A stretch of 64,000 nt of DNA from Diphasiastrum complanatum (taxonomy: Eukaryota > Streptophyta > Lycopodiopsida > Lycopodiales > Lycopodiaceae), in assembly GCA_029204225.1 (NCBI GenBank), contig CM055098.1:19499303-19563302 (forward strand), given 5' to 3'. Position numbers and translations under genes: made by a program. The notes under the pieces were generated by a model. The model was given only the letters and a program-made list of their open reading frames with translations. It had not been told where the DNA came from and ran no database searches. Of this stretch, positions 35,125 to 45,261 are shown in pieces (position 1 is the stretch's first letter; each line of letters begins with the position of its first letter).

Positions 35125-38100
35125 AAGCTTTATTAATGTCTTTTCCATGCCAAAAGGCATATAAGACTAATGAAGTACATGTAAGTATGTGGTCATGGGA
35201 GCGTATAAAATGTCTTTAAATCTATAATAAAGAAAACATTTAGTACAAACTAAAATAGACATGTCTGCGAGACGTTTGCACCTGTGGCTAAGATGACGTC
35301 TATTAGGTTGGTTTTAGCATTGGCTGCATTTTATGATTGGGTACAAAGTTTTTAAGGCCCAAAGTAACTTAGGCAAATTTTATTATAAGCCAAACTCGTG
35401 GAGGGCCTTCTTGCATGATGATGCCACTTGTCCACTTAAGTTTGGTAGACCCCCATGCACCTAGACTTCACAAGAAAATGAACAAGGTCTAGGTTAAGAG
35501 GTAACTATCTCATGTGGAGAACCTTTTTCTAGCTTGGATGTTAAGTTTGTGATGGTTACATTGAAGTGTATGTATTTTTAAGGTTGGTATTTTTGCTGCT
35601 TGATTTGCCAATTCCTTAAAACTCACAAAATACCAATTTTTCATTTTGATAGGCTGAAAAAGTGTACAATCAAGCAGTGTACTTCAAGAAAACAGTGAAG
35701 TACGTTGGTGAACCCATGGGACATTTGGAATCCATTGCTTCCTCAGCAGTAAGTTCCTAATTTGTGTTGAGAGGGTAGATTTTTCTCCAACCATTGCCAT
35801 GCTTGAAAAGCCATGGATAAGATGGACTAATATCCTTGCCCTCTAGTTGACAAAGACTGCATGATGATACAAAGTGTCAGCTGTTAAGTCCATCTTGTTC
35901 AATGGAGTATAGTCTGGTAGTAGCTAATACGTGTGCAAGCTCTTTGATTTTGTAGTGAAATATAGAGGAATGCTTTGGACTTGAGATCTAACAAGATTTC
36001 ATGCTTGGATCTGTCAGGTGAGGGCAGCTACCAAAGTGAAGGCTTCAGTTATTGTAGTATTTACTTCTTCTGGGCGCGCTGCTAGGTAGTGTCAATGCAT
36101 TGGCTAATTGGTTATTGTTACTAAGCTGTCGATTTATAAACATGAGATAAGTGAAGATTTCAGAATATTGTTTCTAATTTTGCACTTTTGGGATTTTCTT
36201 TAACATCTGAAATGGAAATAATGCAATCCAATGGTTGGTTTTTTCTCATCAAGTGTCTATATAATCTGTAAACCTGGGAAGCATGTATTGTAGTCACATC
36301 AGATTTTCTGCATCATATAGTCTAACTTTACCTGAAACACTCTGCAAAGTTTTATGAAGCCATTTTACAATCTATTGTACATTGGTTGGTCATGCTAGAA
36401 CCCACATTTATCTCAATTCTGAACTGCTAAATAAAACTAGAACATCATATCACTATCGAGTCTACTGGAATTGGGATATACAACTGCACATTTCGACATG
36501 AGGTGCACCAAGTCTCATCCATAATTGGCAGAACACCTTGAAGCTACCAGTTTCTGAAATAGTTGTGGGAGCATCCTCGAACATGAAAGAATGTATTTTA
36601 AAAATCCAAACTCCAGGAACTGTGATCTTTCACATAAAAGTCAAAGTGGTACATTTTTATATCTTGATTCTGAGCAGAAAGAAGCTTAGGAATTACAACC
36701 AATCAAGCTGATTTTGACGAACTGAACCCTGGAAATGTAATATGTAAATCAAGCTGAATAGAAAAAGAACAAGGTAATCTCATTTGCCTTCTAGATGGAG
36801 TGCTTTGTGGCATATTTAGGAGATGAAAAGCGAAGGCAAGTGCATAATTGAATCACACATGTGAAAATCATACCCAACGGTGATGCCACAAACATTTGTG
36901 CTGTAGAGATACGTATATAAAAGAAACACTTTGTGATTAAATTTACATAAAATTGCTTGGTTTCAAAAATCGCTATATCAACTTTGGCTGCCTGTGTTGT
37001 TCAAACAGCAATTGGTAAGCTGGGAGTCACATGATTCTTTAGTAGCAGATTAAAGCCCAAAGATTGGGCTTTGTCTCGTTTTCCAGGATCCAGAGATCTC
37101 TTACCCAATAATAGATCTGTAGTTTTTGTTCTTGCATGTACAATGTAGCTATAGCCTGAATGACCCTTATTGCAAGTCTTGTTTGAAGACATCTAGAAGT
37201 GTGCCTTTTAGGCCACTGCAATGCTTACTAGAGCATTTTGTTTATTTCCCGTGTGTCTCTTTTTTCACACCTGACTACTTTGTACAGATTGATTGCAAAA
37301 TATAGGCCGTCCATGCCTGTACTTGCAGTTGTTATCCCTCGGCTTACAACAAATAATTTGAGATGGACTTTCAGCGGGGCCTTTCAGGTAGTCATAAAGC
37401 ACTATTTCCTCAGTTTAACTGCTTTTGGGGCTTACTGAGCTTCAAGATGATTAAATTCTTGCATGTAATGCTTTCTTCCCAACACAAAGAAGTATGTGCC
37501 ACGTATATTGAAGTGCTTGTTTGCATTTACACTAAACTTGTTTCGCACAAGCATGGCACTACTAATTAACTCTGTTCAAGTCTTCAAAATTTTTGATTGG
37601 GTACTGTCTTGTTGGAGAACTGGAATCCGTTATAAGTTACAGCTACGTTTGTGATGTAGGCAAGGCAATGTCTTGTGGTAAGGGGACTTTTTCCAATGCT
37701 CGCCGATCCACGTCATCCAGTAAGATTTCACTCTAAATCAACGTCTAAGAACCAGTTTTTATGTGTTCCTTCAATTTTATCTCTTTGCTTATTTTCCTTG
37801 AGCATGGAAATAAGACAAGCATGATTCCTACCTGATTGCATTATACTTGAGACAAAGTATACCTTCATAGTTTACATTTGCTTTCTTTCCAAGTATATAT
37901 ACTGTGCACATTTGGCTTAATTATGATAACTAATAATCTAGTATGCCTGGAATCAGGAGCACAAAATGATTAAAAGTGATGCATACATGTCCTTAGTTTT
38001 TGTTTTTCTTTGAGGAGTTTCTCCTGAAAATGGAAAAGAGGTCGCAGATAGTGATTGTTTCCTTTTAACTCTTATCTTACTACAATTATGCAGGCTGACT

Positions 38101-38246
38101 CAACTAGCACAACAAACGAGTCCGTATTGAAGGTTGCACTGGATCATGGAAAGGCAGCAGGTATCATCAAACCACATGACAGAATTGTTGTATGCCAAAA
38201 GGTTGGAGATTCTTCTGTTGTAAAGATCATCGAACTGGAAGAATAA
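5425..38246 (+). CDS. PK: Pyruvate kinase, cytosolic plant type; 15 visible exons, first exon missing
   Basis: This gene encodes pyruvate kinase, which transfers phosphate from phosphoenolpyruvate to ADP in the last step of cytosolic glycolysis. Fifteen exons (listed separately) splice with GT-AG borders and consistent phases into 1521 nt, that is 506 residues plus TAA. From [14 protein letters not shown] to the C-terminal VVKIIELEE the frame is 499 residues, the same as I recall for the 527-residue Arabidopsis proteins At3g52990/At2g36580. Visible motifs are [10 protein letters not shown] (catalytic Lys and metal-binding Glu), [27 protein letters not shown] and the C-terminal [13 protein letters not shown]. 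Typical pyruvate kinases have GDLG where this one has GNLG, and DTKGPE where it has DTVGPE; these changes mark this plant subfamily. The first exon (about 20 residues before APFAFSS) is not recognised here; translation could also begin at the ATG at 5446. Introns are filled with transposons but no exon is broken. Confidence 0.95.
5528..6981 (+). other. Intron sequence before the LTR element
   Basis: AT-rich intron DNA with no recognisable gene or transposon. Confidence 0.6.
6982..7595 (+). repeat. Left LTR
   Basis: It is 614 bp, TGTTACAAGTCAC to GATCCCAACA, with a TATA-like box (tataaatagg, about 7377-7386) that probably starts the element's transcript. It is about 94 bp shorter than the right LTR. 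Confidence 0.92.
7596..7607 (+). promoter_or_regulatory. tRNA primer-binding site of the LTR element
   Basis: TGGTATCAGAGC lies directly after the left LTR and is the usual complement of initiator tRNA-Met in plant LTR retrotransposons. Confidence 0.88.
7801..8081 (+). repeat. Tandem repeat, about six units of roughly 46 bp
   Basis: Units read tgatttccagccagctttga followed by cgctgttttacagactgttt with a few changes each. They lie in the internal leader of the LTR element, a place where such elements often carry tandem repeats. Confidence 0.88.
10150..10857 (+). repeat. Right LTR
   Basis: It is 708 bp, TGTTAGAAGTCAC to AATCCCGACA, similar to the left LTR but carrying extra sequence at about 10195-10320. 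The TATA-like box recurs near 10628. Visible substitutions between the LTRs imply an old insertion. Confidence 0.92.
10863..11859 (+). other. Intron sequence, no feature recognised
   Basis: AT-rich intron DNA between the LTR element and the first hAT element; a minus-strand 90-codon frame (11418-11690) resembles nothing known. Confidence 0.5.
11868..12455. mobile_element. Small non-autonomous hAT element with 8-bp TSD
   Basis: The ends are inverted repeats, CATAGATGCCCAG at 11868 and CTGGGCATCTATG ending at 12455. A perfect 8-bp duplication TTATAGAA lies at 11860-11867 and 12456-12463. An 8-bp duplication and CA...TG ends are typical of hAT transposons. Inside each end are palindromes such as GAAACGCGTTTC. 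There is no transposase, but internal sequence (gatacccatattgcccc and nearby) recurs at 20680-20896, 28754-29088 and 30205-30312. Confidence 0.9.
12530..13080 (+). repeat. Degenerate repeats of about 130-145 bp
   Basis: The phrase tccaa[at]nagg[gac]cgctggaaa recurs in changed forms near 12538, 12680, 12749, 12894 and 13025, each followed at some distance by ggtattgc or ggtatgcc. This looks like an old tandem array. Confidence 0.4.
13500..15530 (-). pseudogene. hAT transposase remnant (BED finger, DUF659-like core)
   Basis: On the minus strand a BED-type zinc finger ([20 protein letters not shown], 15418-15350) is followed by Pro/Gln-rich low-complexity sequence. Then come hAT core motifs [20 protein letters not shown] and [11 protein letters not shown] (about 14690-14575), and [17 protein letters not shown] (about 13600-13550). 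The frame is broken by stops and by a 620-bp hAT insertion (13774-14393). The C-terminal dimerisation domain is absent. Confidence 0.85.
13774..14393. mobile_element. Small hAT element inserted in the hAT transposase remnant
   Basis: The ends are CAATGATC...ATACAACATTG. Flanking 8-bp copies are AACCCGAA (13766-13773) and AACCTGAA (14394-14401), 7 of 8 identical, the difference being a C-to-T change. Removing it rejoins the transposase reading on both sides. Both ends carry GAAAC/GTTTC palindromes such as GAAACGCGTTTC at about 13808. No coding capacity. Confidence 0.83.
15560..16320 (+). other. Intron sequence with GCCAGCTGGC motifs near its end
   Basis: There is no recognisable gene. The final 140 bases (16180-16320) are rich in GCTGGC/GCCAGC, including the palindrome GCCAGCTGGC, and abut the 3' end of the LINE. 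Confidence 0.5.
17400..18230 (-). pseudogene. LINE reverse transcriptase core
   Basis: Fragments in different frames carry [20 protein letters not shown] (18120), the [10 protein letters not shown] motif (17640) and [10 protein letters not shown] (17498). The plus-strand sequence between shows broken frames. The domain makes cDNA at the nicked target. Confidence 0.82.
18660..19600 (-). pseudogene. LINE apurinic-type endonuclease domain
   Basis: The reading frame runs from RIGVWNCDG to [12 protein letters not shown] with one in-frame TGA near 19087, probably a decayed CGA codon. The EEP motifs [23 protein letters not shown] and SVVDYLM are visible. This domain nicks target DNA for LINE priming. 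Confidence 0.82.
19647..20156 (-). pseudogene. LINE ORF1 fragment
   Basis: It is 169 residues with a coiled-coil-like start ([16 protein letters not shown]), then a region reading [20 protein letters not shown] and [11 protein letters not shown]-like strands typical of an RRM-like ORF1 protein. It ends AGTPSSSQR and stops 50-60 bases before the endonuclease start. Its N-terminus seems truncated at 20160, where hAT-like sequence begins. Confidence 0.7.
20155..20896. mobile_element. hAT-family element, damaged third copy
   Basis: The left part (gaaacgcgttt, tagaatcgtag) matches the left interior of the element at 11868. The right part (gtacccgaaacattcggcaa and gatacccatat) matches its interior, and it ends GCAAACTATG at 20896. 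The left terminal repeat is missing next to the LINE 5' border, so no TSD can be matched. Confidence 0.6.
21263..21360 (+). CDS. PK: Pyruvate kinase visible exon 2
   Basis: It lies between an AG at 21261-21262 and the donor gtaagc at 21361. With the leftover G of the previous exon it reads [14 protein letters not shown] and continues to NTKQLCA. This is the substrate-binding region. The classical R-x-N-x-S-H-G motif appears as R-F-D-F-S-W-G, as in its plant subfamily. Confidence 0.93.
21361..21848 (+). other. PK intron
   Basis: A 488-bp intron between visible exons 2 and 3; no other feature seen. Confidence 0.85.
21849..22004 (+). CDS. PK: Pyruvate kinase visible exon 3
   Basis: It runs from the acceptor cag at 21846-21848 to the donor gtaaga at 22005, 52 codons in phase 0. 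It starts [12 protein letters not shown] and ends [12 protein letters not shown]. It covers the end of the first barrel segment and the start of the B domain that closes over the active site. Confidence 0.95.
22005..24323 (+). other. PK intron
   Basis: A 2.3-kb intron between visible exons 3 and 4. AT-rich and without recognisable transposon proteins; frames seen here (for example 22646-22915) look like chance. Confidence 0.8.
24324..24401 (+). CDS. PK: Pyruvate kinase visible exon 4
   Basis: It follows a T-rich tract and cag and ends at gtttga (24402), 26 codons in phase 0. It encodes [17 protein letters not shown] and ends SVWLE, within the B domain. Confidence 0.95.
24512..24643 (+). CDS. 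PK: Pyruvate kinase visible exon 5
   Basis: It lies between ctgcag and gtgagt, 44 codons in phase 0. It reads [19 protein letters not shown] and ends [12 protein letters not shown], completing the B domain and returning to the barrel. Confidence 0.95.
25060..25140 (+). CDS. PK: Pyruvate kinase visible exon 6
   Basis: It lies between gtgcag and gtgagg, 27 codons. It encodes [18 protein letters not shown] and ends HAEDVRM, part of the catalytic barrel. A 6.9-kb transposon-rich intron follows. Confidence 0.94.
25500..27050 (-). pseudogene. Ty3/gypsy-type gag remnant with primer site
   Basis: A minus-strand primer-like site TTGGCATCAGAGCAG lies near 27035-27055. Downstream on that strand a broken gag-like frame includes [19 protein letters not shown] and [12 protein letters not shown] (about 25990-25880), then [18 protein letters not shown] (25770). 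W..Q.Y...Y..L is the usual gypsy capsid phrase. Many stops; no pol seen. Confidence 0.6.
27774..28291. mobile_element. Inner hAT element with GAACCGT palindromes
   Basis: It starts CATAGAAcCC and ends ATTCTATG, with an 8-bp flank GATTCTTC (27766-27773) and AATTCTTC (28292-28299), 7 of 8 alike. Both ends carry palindromes built on GAACCGT/ACGGTTC, such as CCGTACGGTTC. The interior is non-coding. Confidence 0.75.
27941..28155 (+). repeat. Tandem repeat with period about 124 bp
   Basis: The phrase agatttcacacagatttcac with the following aaatggtcctctgatttcac occurs at 27941 and again at 28065. Shorter ATTTCACAGATT units fill the space. It is inside the inner hAT element. Confidence 0.75.
28754..29088. 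mobile_element. hAT-family element, inverted copy
   Basis: It starts CATAGTTGCCCAG and ends CTGGGCAACTATG, perfect 13-bp inverted repeats. The interior matches the 11868 element in reverse orientation (gggcaatatgggtatcagat). Palindromes CAGAATCGCGATTCTG and near-palindromes of GAAACACGTTTC lie at the ends. Flanks (tctatcgc and cgttgata) do not match as a target duplication. Confidence 0.72.
29560..30020 (+). repeat. GC-rich stretch with GCCACNTGGC motifs
   Basis: Motifs gccatgtggca (29571), gccacgtggca (29751), gccacctggct (29938) and gccacttggca (30002) and partial forms recur. Long minus-strand frames here (to 192 codons) are low-complexity and overlap each other in different frames, so no gene is called. 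Confidence 0.45.
30205..30312. repeat. Partial hAT-family end
   Basis: The right end of the 11868 family: cccatattgccc, a pyrimidine tract, tttctcagaaacgc, cagaaacgcatttctg, and the terminus GCAACTATG. The left end was not found. Confidence 0.6.
30313..31771 (-). pseudogene. Second hAT transposase remnant with non-coding first exon
   Basis: On the minus strand the terminus (CACAGTTGATCGCG near 31771, with GGAAC/GTTCC palindromes) is followed by a possible first exon ending at a GT donor near 31497, an intron, and an AG near 30880. Next comes a BED-finger-like stretch in two frames ([11 protein letters not shown], about 30720-30690) and a Ser/Pro-rich region to 30397. The catalytic core is absent. 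Confidence 0.55.
32038..32109 (+). CDS. PK: Pyruvate kinase visible exon 7 (catalytic Lys)
   Basis: It lies between ttccag and gtttga, 24 codons. It encodes [13 protein letters not shown] and IFAKIENVE, carrying the catalytic Lys and the metal-binding Glu. Confidence 0.95.
32383..32472 (+). CDS. PK: Pyruvate kinase visible exon 8 (metal site)
   Basis: It lies between tcgcag and gttagt, 30 codons. It encodes [20 protein letters not shown] then [10 protein letters not shown]. Asn stands where most pyruvate kinases have the metal-binding Asp (GDLG). Confidence 0.95.
33105..33249 (+). CDS. PK: Pyruvate kinase visible exon 9
   Basis: It follows aatag and ends before gtacta (33250) in phase 1. 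It encodes [19 protein letters not shown] and ends [13 protein letters not shown] plus one base. The conserved Thr in VITRVV and the RPTRAEATD signature are present. Confidence 0.95.
33913..33990 (+). pseudogene. Damaged tandem copy of an intron end and exon 10 start
   Basis: This 77-78 bp stretch repeats the sequence just downstream (33991 onward). Both begin ttgaaaag, both run through a T-rich tract to an AG, and both continue into exon 10 sequence (gaactgatgccattctttta here, gagccgatgccatcctttta in the real exon). Joined to exon 9 the copy would read GTDAILLSG and then meet TGA at about 33991-33993. It is a decoy acceptor and pseudo-exon inside the intron. Confidence 0.8.
34028..34116 (+). 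CDS. PK: Pyruvate kinase visible exon 10
   Basis: It follows ggtag and ends before gtaaac. With the previous G it reads [17 protein letters not shown] and ends VRKISAE. A damaged copy of its first part lies 77 bp upstream at 33951. Confidence 0.95.
34117..35652 (+). other. PK intron with duplication and LINE tail
   Basis: A 1.5-kb intron between visible exons 10 and 11. It holds a diverged duplication (34795-34910 and 34972-35070) and the repeat listed next. Confidence 0.8.
35067..35270 (-). repeat. (GA)n tract and LINE/SINE-type 3' tail
   Basis: About 26 GA units (35067-35120) are followed by gcaagctttattaatgtc and ccaaaaggcatataagac, matching the block at 2650-2780. On the minus strand the tail reads cattaataaagcttgc and then (CT)n. 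Confidence 0.65.
35653..35748 (+). CDS. PK: Pyruvate kinase visible exon 11
   Basis: It lies between gatag and gtaagt, 32 codons. It encodes [20 protein letters not shown] and ends LESIASSA, the linker into the C-terminal domain. Confidence 0.95.
36018..36085 (+). CDS. PK: Pyruvate kinase visible exon 12
   Basis: It lies between tgtcag and gtagtg (phase 2). It encodes [22 protein letters not shown] plus two bases of Arg (given here as positions 36018-36083 plus AG). It belongs to the C-terminal domain. Confidence 0.93.
36086..37287 (+). other. PK intron
   Basis: A 1.2-kb intron between visible exons 12 and 13; nothing else recognised. Confidence 0.8.
37288..37387 (+). CDS. PK: Pyruvate kinase visible exon 13
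   Basis: It lies between gtacag and gtagtc. With the preceding AG it reads [16 protein letters not shown] and ends TFSGAFQ, in the C-terminal domain. Confidence 0.94.
37660..37719 (+). CDS. PK: Pyruvate kinase visible exon 14
   Basis: It lies between gatgtag and gtaaga, 20 codons: [20 protein letters not shown]. Confidence 0.94.
38094..38246 (+). CDS. PK: Pyruvate kinase last exon with stop
   Basis: It follows atgcag and runs to TAA at 38244-38246, 50 codons plus stop. It encodes [20 protein letters not shown] and ends [15 protein letters not shown], the conserved C-terminus of the subfamily. Confidence 0.96.
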   Translation, partial: ADSTSTTNESVLKVALDHGKAAGIIKPHDRIVVCQKVGDSSVVKIIELEE

Positions 38247-41208
<2,962 letters not shown>

Positions 41209-43334
41209 CCTGTTCTCGAATGAGTTTTTTCTACTATACGGTGAGAAGAAGGTTGGAAGATATGCTCACAATAGAGATTGCGCCCTCCCTGGGTTGAAGT
41301 CATCTGCTTCTACTCCACGGTATGTGGTTCTGCTCGTTTCATCGCTTTCATCTGTTTGCTACATATGAATGGTATCAACCTTTCTGGGTGATAAACGTGA
41401 TGGTATGAATCCGCTGTCCAGTGATGGATCAACGAGGGTTCATACACAGTTTTTGTATGGCATTTTCTTTAAGTACTATTTGCTGTCCAGCGATGAAGCA
41501 TGCTCAACTGTGAAGAAGCTTTTTGAAGATATATGAGTTGCTGTCCAGCGATGGACCTGCAACGATTTGTCTTGAGTTAGATACTCAAAAAATGGACATA
41601 TATGGTCATCTGTCCAGCAATGAACCAGTGCTTCCTTCCACATACTTTGTAATGCATGATAATGATAGATATGCATCACTTATGGTAGGTTGAGACAAAA
41701 GCTTCTTAATGACCAGCGATGACGTAATTCTTACCTTATGAATGGTTATGTGGATTCAAACTCCTTATCATAGATATGAAAGGATGAAAGTGTGGTTTGA
41801 TAACTACAGTATACAATAGGCTTTACTATCCTTCAAAGGACAGTATGAATGTTCGTTGTTCCATAAGTAACGAAAGGTTACATACATACGCCAGAGACGA
41901 AGCCATTGTAGTATCATGCTATTATACAAAAGATACAACTCAGACACTGGCACGTTCTGATTATGATTAATATACCTCATGCTTTAACCTGTCTTGCTAT
42001 CATACTTTTAAATGACTGCTATTTCAAAGGGAATACTATTGTGTCTAAGCACTAACAAATAAAACTTGCGCTCTTTATAGCATCGAATATTACTACTATC
42101 TTCGTTTTCGATTAGGTTCGGCTTCAAACCATAAAGCTATAAGCGTTTGCACAGGTATGCACATTAAACCATTCGCTTCGGACTTATATAAGCAATGAGT
42201 GATAGGCTCTCCTTAACGTGTTTATTATCGCTTTCACAATAGCTGACAATAACGTTATGAACGGTTTAAGTCTAAGGAAGGCAAGAGCAATCGAGGGACC
42301 AAACATGGCATCCTCACAAGAAACCACTGCTACAATAACCAAGGTATGAGTTTTTCGAACAATTTTCAGACTTTGCAAGCATCACCTAGGCTCAAAAGGT
42401 AAGGTGTCTCTTCACAAATATATTCCGTTCTAGGTGACTAATAATGATCCTAAATATAGAAATTAGTTGGTTTCTACTCAGTTCGACTATATCACTTTAT
42501 AAATAATGAAATTTTTTTGCGTATAATGACATCCACACTGTCTCAAAGCAAGGTTTCTGTTCAAATTATCTTGGATAGCATGGATTTGTGTATGATAAAC
42601 GGTTCTTACAAAACTACCTTGTAAAAACCATGAGAACCTCATCAATAAAATGAAGCCTATCCGATACAAGGTCTTAAAAAACCACAGGTTGGCTATGGAG
42701 TTACGATAAACGTAAGTTCACTCGTAACTACACTATTCAACCATGGCTTGTGCAATTTATTACCCATTCAGTGGTCATATCAGATTATGGTGAGATATGA
42801 CTGGAAAGCATGGATATGCTCAGGAGTATGGACAGTAGTGTGTGACGTTTCTTAAGTCACCAGGGTTAGAATAGCATGGATTTGCTCTGACACCGGCACA
42901 CGTGTCCACACCATTTCTTTTAGCGATAAGCAATATATACGGTGAAAACTTTTCATACTTTTGCTGTAAATGAAATGAACTGATACGGACCAATGTCTAA
43001 AAACTGATCAGCATGGCACTCGCCCTGATACGGTAACGGAGGGGCTTGGCCTATTGCTAGAAAATCGTCTTTGTGTTTGGGAAGATTGGACTATGTTTTA
43101 AAATGCTATTTATGCTGATAAGTAGTGTAACTTCTTTTGGACATGGATAACAACTAACGCTCAACTATGACACCTGTCTTTTCCACTGTACTAACTCGTG
43201 TGGTTCTGTGTTGTGGGATATGGTGCTTTACTGTACTGTATTTTACTTTTCAGCTTTACTATACCTTGTTGGTTTATGAATAGTACTAAACCCTTACCTT
43301 TTATCCGGTTCATAAGCTACAAAGGTCTGTTTTC
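41209..43334 (+). other. Non-coding hairpin-rich leader of the Penelope-like element
   Basis: No protein is recognised. It contains five GTCCA-GNRA-TGGAC type hairpins (41416-41724), three AGCATGGATNTG units (42577, 42807, 42873) and an 8-bp inverted repeat (42774-42781 with 42794-42801). It probably acts as structured RNA. Confidence 0.6.
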
Positions 43335-43823
43335 ATGTTTTATTCCACAGGATGGTTTCAAGATTATGCTCTTTTGGGTTATGGGGAGCCCCTACCTCCA
43401 CCTAACCATTTTATTCAGACGCTTATTTGTTGTATGAGAAAGGCCGTAATGATGCATTCTTTTATCATTGACACTGATAGGGCTACTTGTTCTTCTGCTG
43501 GACCTGAAGATAAGATTTTATGTTTGACTGATCCGTTGGGGACTTTGGACTGGGCTAAGATCTATCTGGAGTTTGTTAAAAAGAATGATACTTTGAGTCT
43601 GGTAGAAGATTTGTATGGCCGACTCAATGAATTTGTCGAAAGATTTGAAGAAGATAAAAGATTTTTTAATCTACATATTAGGAAAGTCTTTGCATGCCTT
43701 GAGAATGAGAATGGTAATTCTTCTGCTGATGTGCCACATACTTCCTCTGATGCACCGCATTCACCAAACCCTTTGGTCTTTTTAGATGAGCTTGATGAGG
43801 AAGGACAATGCTTCCCAGCTTGA
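43335..43823 (+). CDS. Penelope-like element, region upstream of the RT
   Basis: A 162-codon frame: DYALLGYGEPLPPPNHF near the start, then an acidic helical stretch (DLYGRLNEFVERFEEDKRFF) and a Ser/Pro-rich tail to QCFPA. It overlaps the RT frame by 38 bases, so the two were probably one frame before a shift. No known domain is recognised; position suggests an N-terminal extension of the RT polyprotein. Whether the Met at 43335 is the true start is unknown. Confidence 0.5.
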   Translation: MFYSTGWFQDYALLGYGEPLPPPNHFIQTLICCMRKAVMMHSFIIDTDRATCSSAGPEDKILCLTDPLGTLDWAKIYLEFVKKNDTLSLVEDLYGRLNEFVERFEEDKRFFNLHIRKVFACLENENGNSSADVPHTSSDAPHSPNPLVFLDELDEEGQCFPA

Positions 43824-45261
43824 ATTGTTTTCTCAAGATATCGTATTGGTGACCAATCTTCCAAATCTGCTCTACATCAATGGCATTGACAAGGCACAAC
43901 ACAATCCCAGTTTCATATGTAAATTCCTTGTACGGAAGCTTGCCCTAGATAGGCTTAATAGTCCTGACTTCAGCCCCTTTCCTAATGATCAACAAAACTC
44001 TATTACGGAAACTATCACATATGTCATGGAAAAGCTGACTGGGTTTTTACCCAACATCTTCGTGGAGAACAACTCTTTGCCATATCTACTATGTACGTAC
44101 AAAGCCCACAAGGAATCTTTTAGATGGATTACCAATGCACATGATTGTTGCTTTATGAAACTCGCAAAATTCCTAATAGGAGCTCTTGGTATGCTATCAC
44201 CATTCCTCAAGGAAGGTGCAGGCCTTAAGGCAAAAACATACAAGGGTATCCTAAATGTGGATACATGCTTATTTTGGCAGTGCGAGTCCTCGATCGATTT
44301 TTATCTCAATCTACCATCAAAGATTACCAATGTATGGGTTGCAGATATCTCTAAGTGCTATGAAAACATACCTTTAGATGGCACTAATGGGTTGAAACTA
44401 TCATGAATAAATCCATTACATATGCGTTCAAACATTCTAATAAGATGTTTTTGAGTTTCAAGTGGGAACAAGAAAGGGACGCCTTTAAATGGTCATGGGA
44501 AAAAAAAAAAGTCGGAAGGGTGGTACAATATCGATAAAAATCTCTTATGCTTGTGGAATGCCTTCCTAATAGACAATTGTATTATCAGGTTAGGAAACAA
44601 AACTTGGAGACAGATTCGTGGTATACCGATGGGTTTTTCATGCTCACCTACATGGTGTAACTGGTATCTTGTGTTCTTTGAAGCTCAATTTATTAAGAGA
44701 CTAGCCAAGTTAGGTCTCAGAAAAGATATGAATGTTTTTTGTCACTCGTTTAGATATATTGATGACATTTGCTTCATTAATAATCCCAATATTGATGCGC
44801 TTATGGATAAAAATCAAATTAGAAAACCAGATAACCCTTTCTGGATTTATCCTCTAGAATTTCTTGATATTGAAAAAAAGTCTTGTGAAGCAAACACCAC
44901 TAGTTTTTTGAACATATTGATTATTGTTAGTCCTGGCACCGATGTTTATCAGCTCTCAAAGTTTGATAAAAGAAGAGACTTACCTTTTCAATACGTACAG
45001 TACATACGCCTGGCTTCCAATAGGCCAGTCTACAACTCGTACAAAGTAATTATCTCCCAGGTTATTTCTGCTATGTATTGCTGCAACGATCATGATACTT
45101 TTATAAAAGAGGTAGCAATCTTGCTAGACGCTTTTCAAAAAAATGGTTTTATGAGGGAAAAGTTTTGCCTTATCATTAACAAATTGCTTTTGACTAATAC
45201 TTTTCCAAGTCTGTCCTATGATCTACCACAATGTATTAAAGGTCTGATGGTGGGCAGTTAG
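43786..45261 (+). pseudogene. Penelope-like reverse transcriptase, two frameshifts
   Basis: Copies RNA into DNA for retrotransposition. Frame one (43786-44406) has GIDKAQHNPSFICKF, then YKAHKESFRWITNAHD (the K-x-H-K box before RT motif 1) and VADISKCYENIPLDG (motif A). A one-base loss near 44391 and an 11-A run at 44500-44510 shift the frame; 44551-45261 then has IRGIPMGFSCSPTWCNWYL (motif B), FRYIDDICF (motif C, YIDD at 44755-44766), and a thumb region with KFDKRRDLPF and SNRPVYNSYKVIISQ. The K-H-K box, PMGFSCSP and SNRP-type thumb point to Penelope-like RTs, perhaps the clade called Chlamys/Naiad, by memory only. Confidence 0.75.

Noticed and set aside
5425-38246. Pyruvate kinase as a decayed or processed pseudogene.
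   Set aside because: It has introns with correct borders, all phases match, no internal stops occur, and the length from MTK equals that of the intact subfamily.
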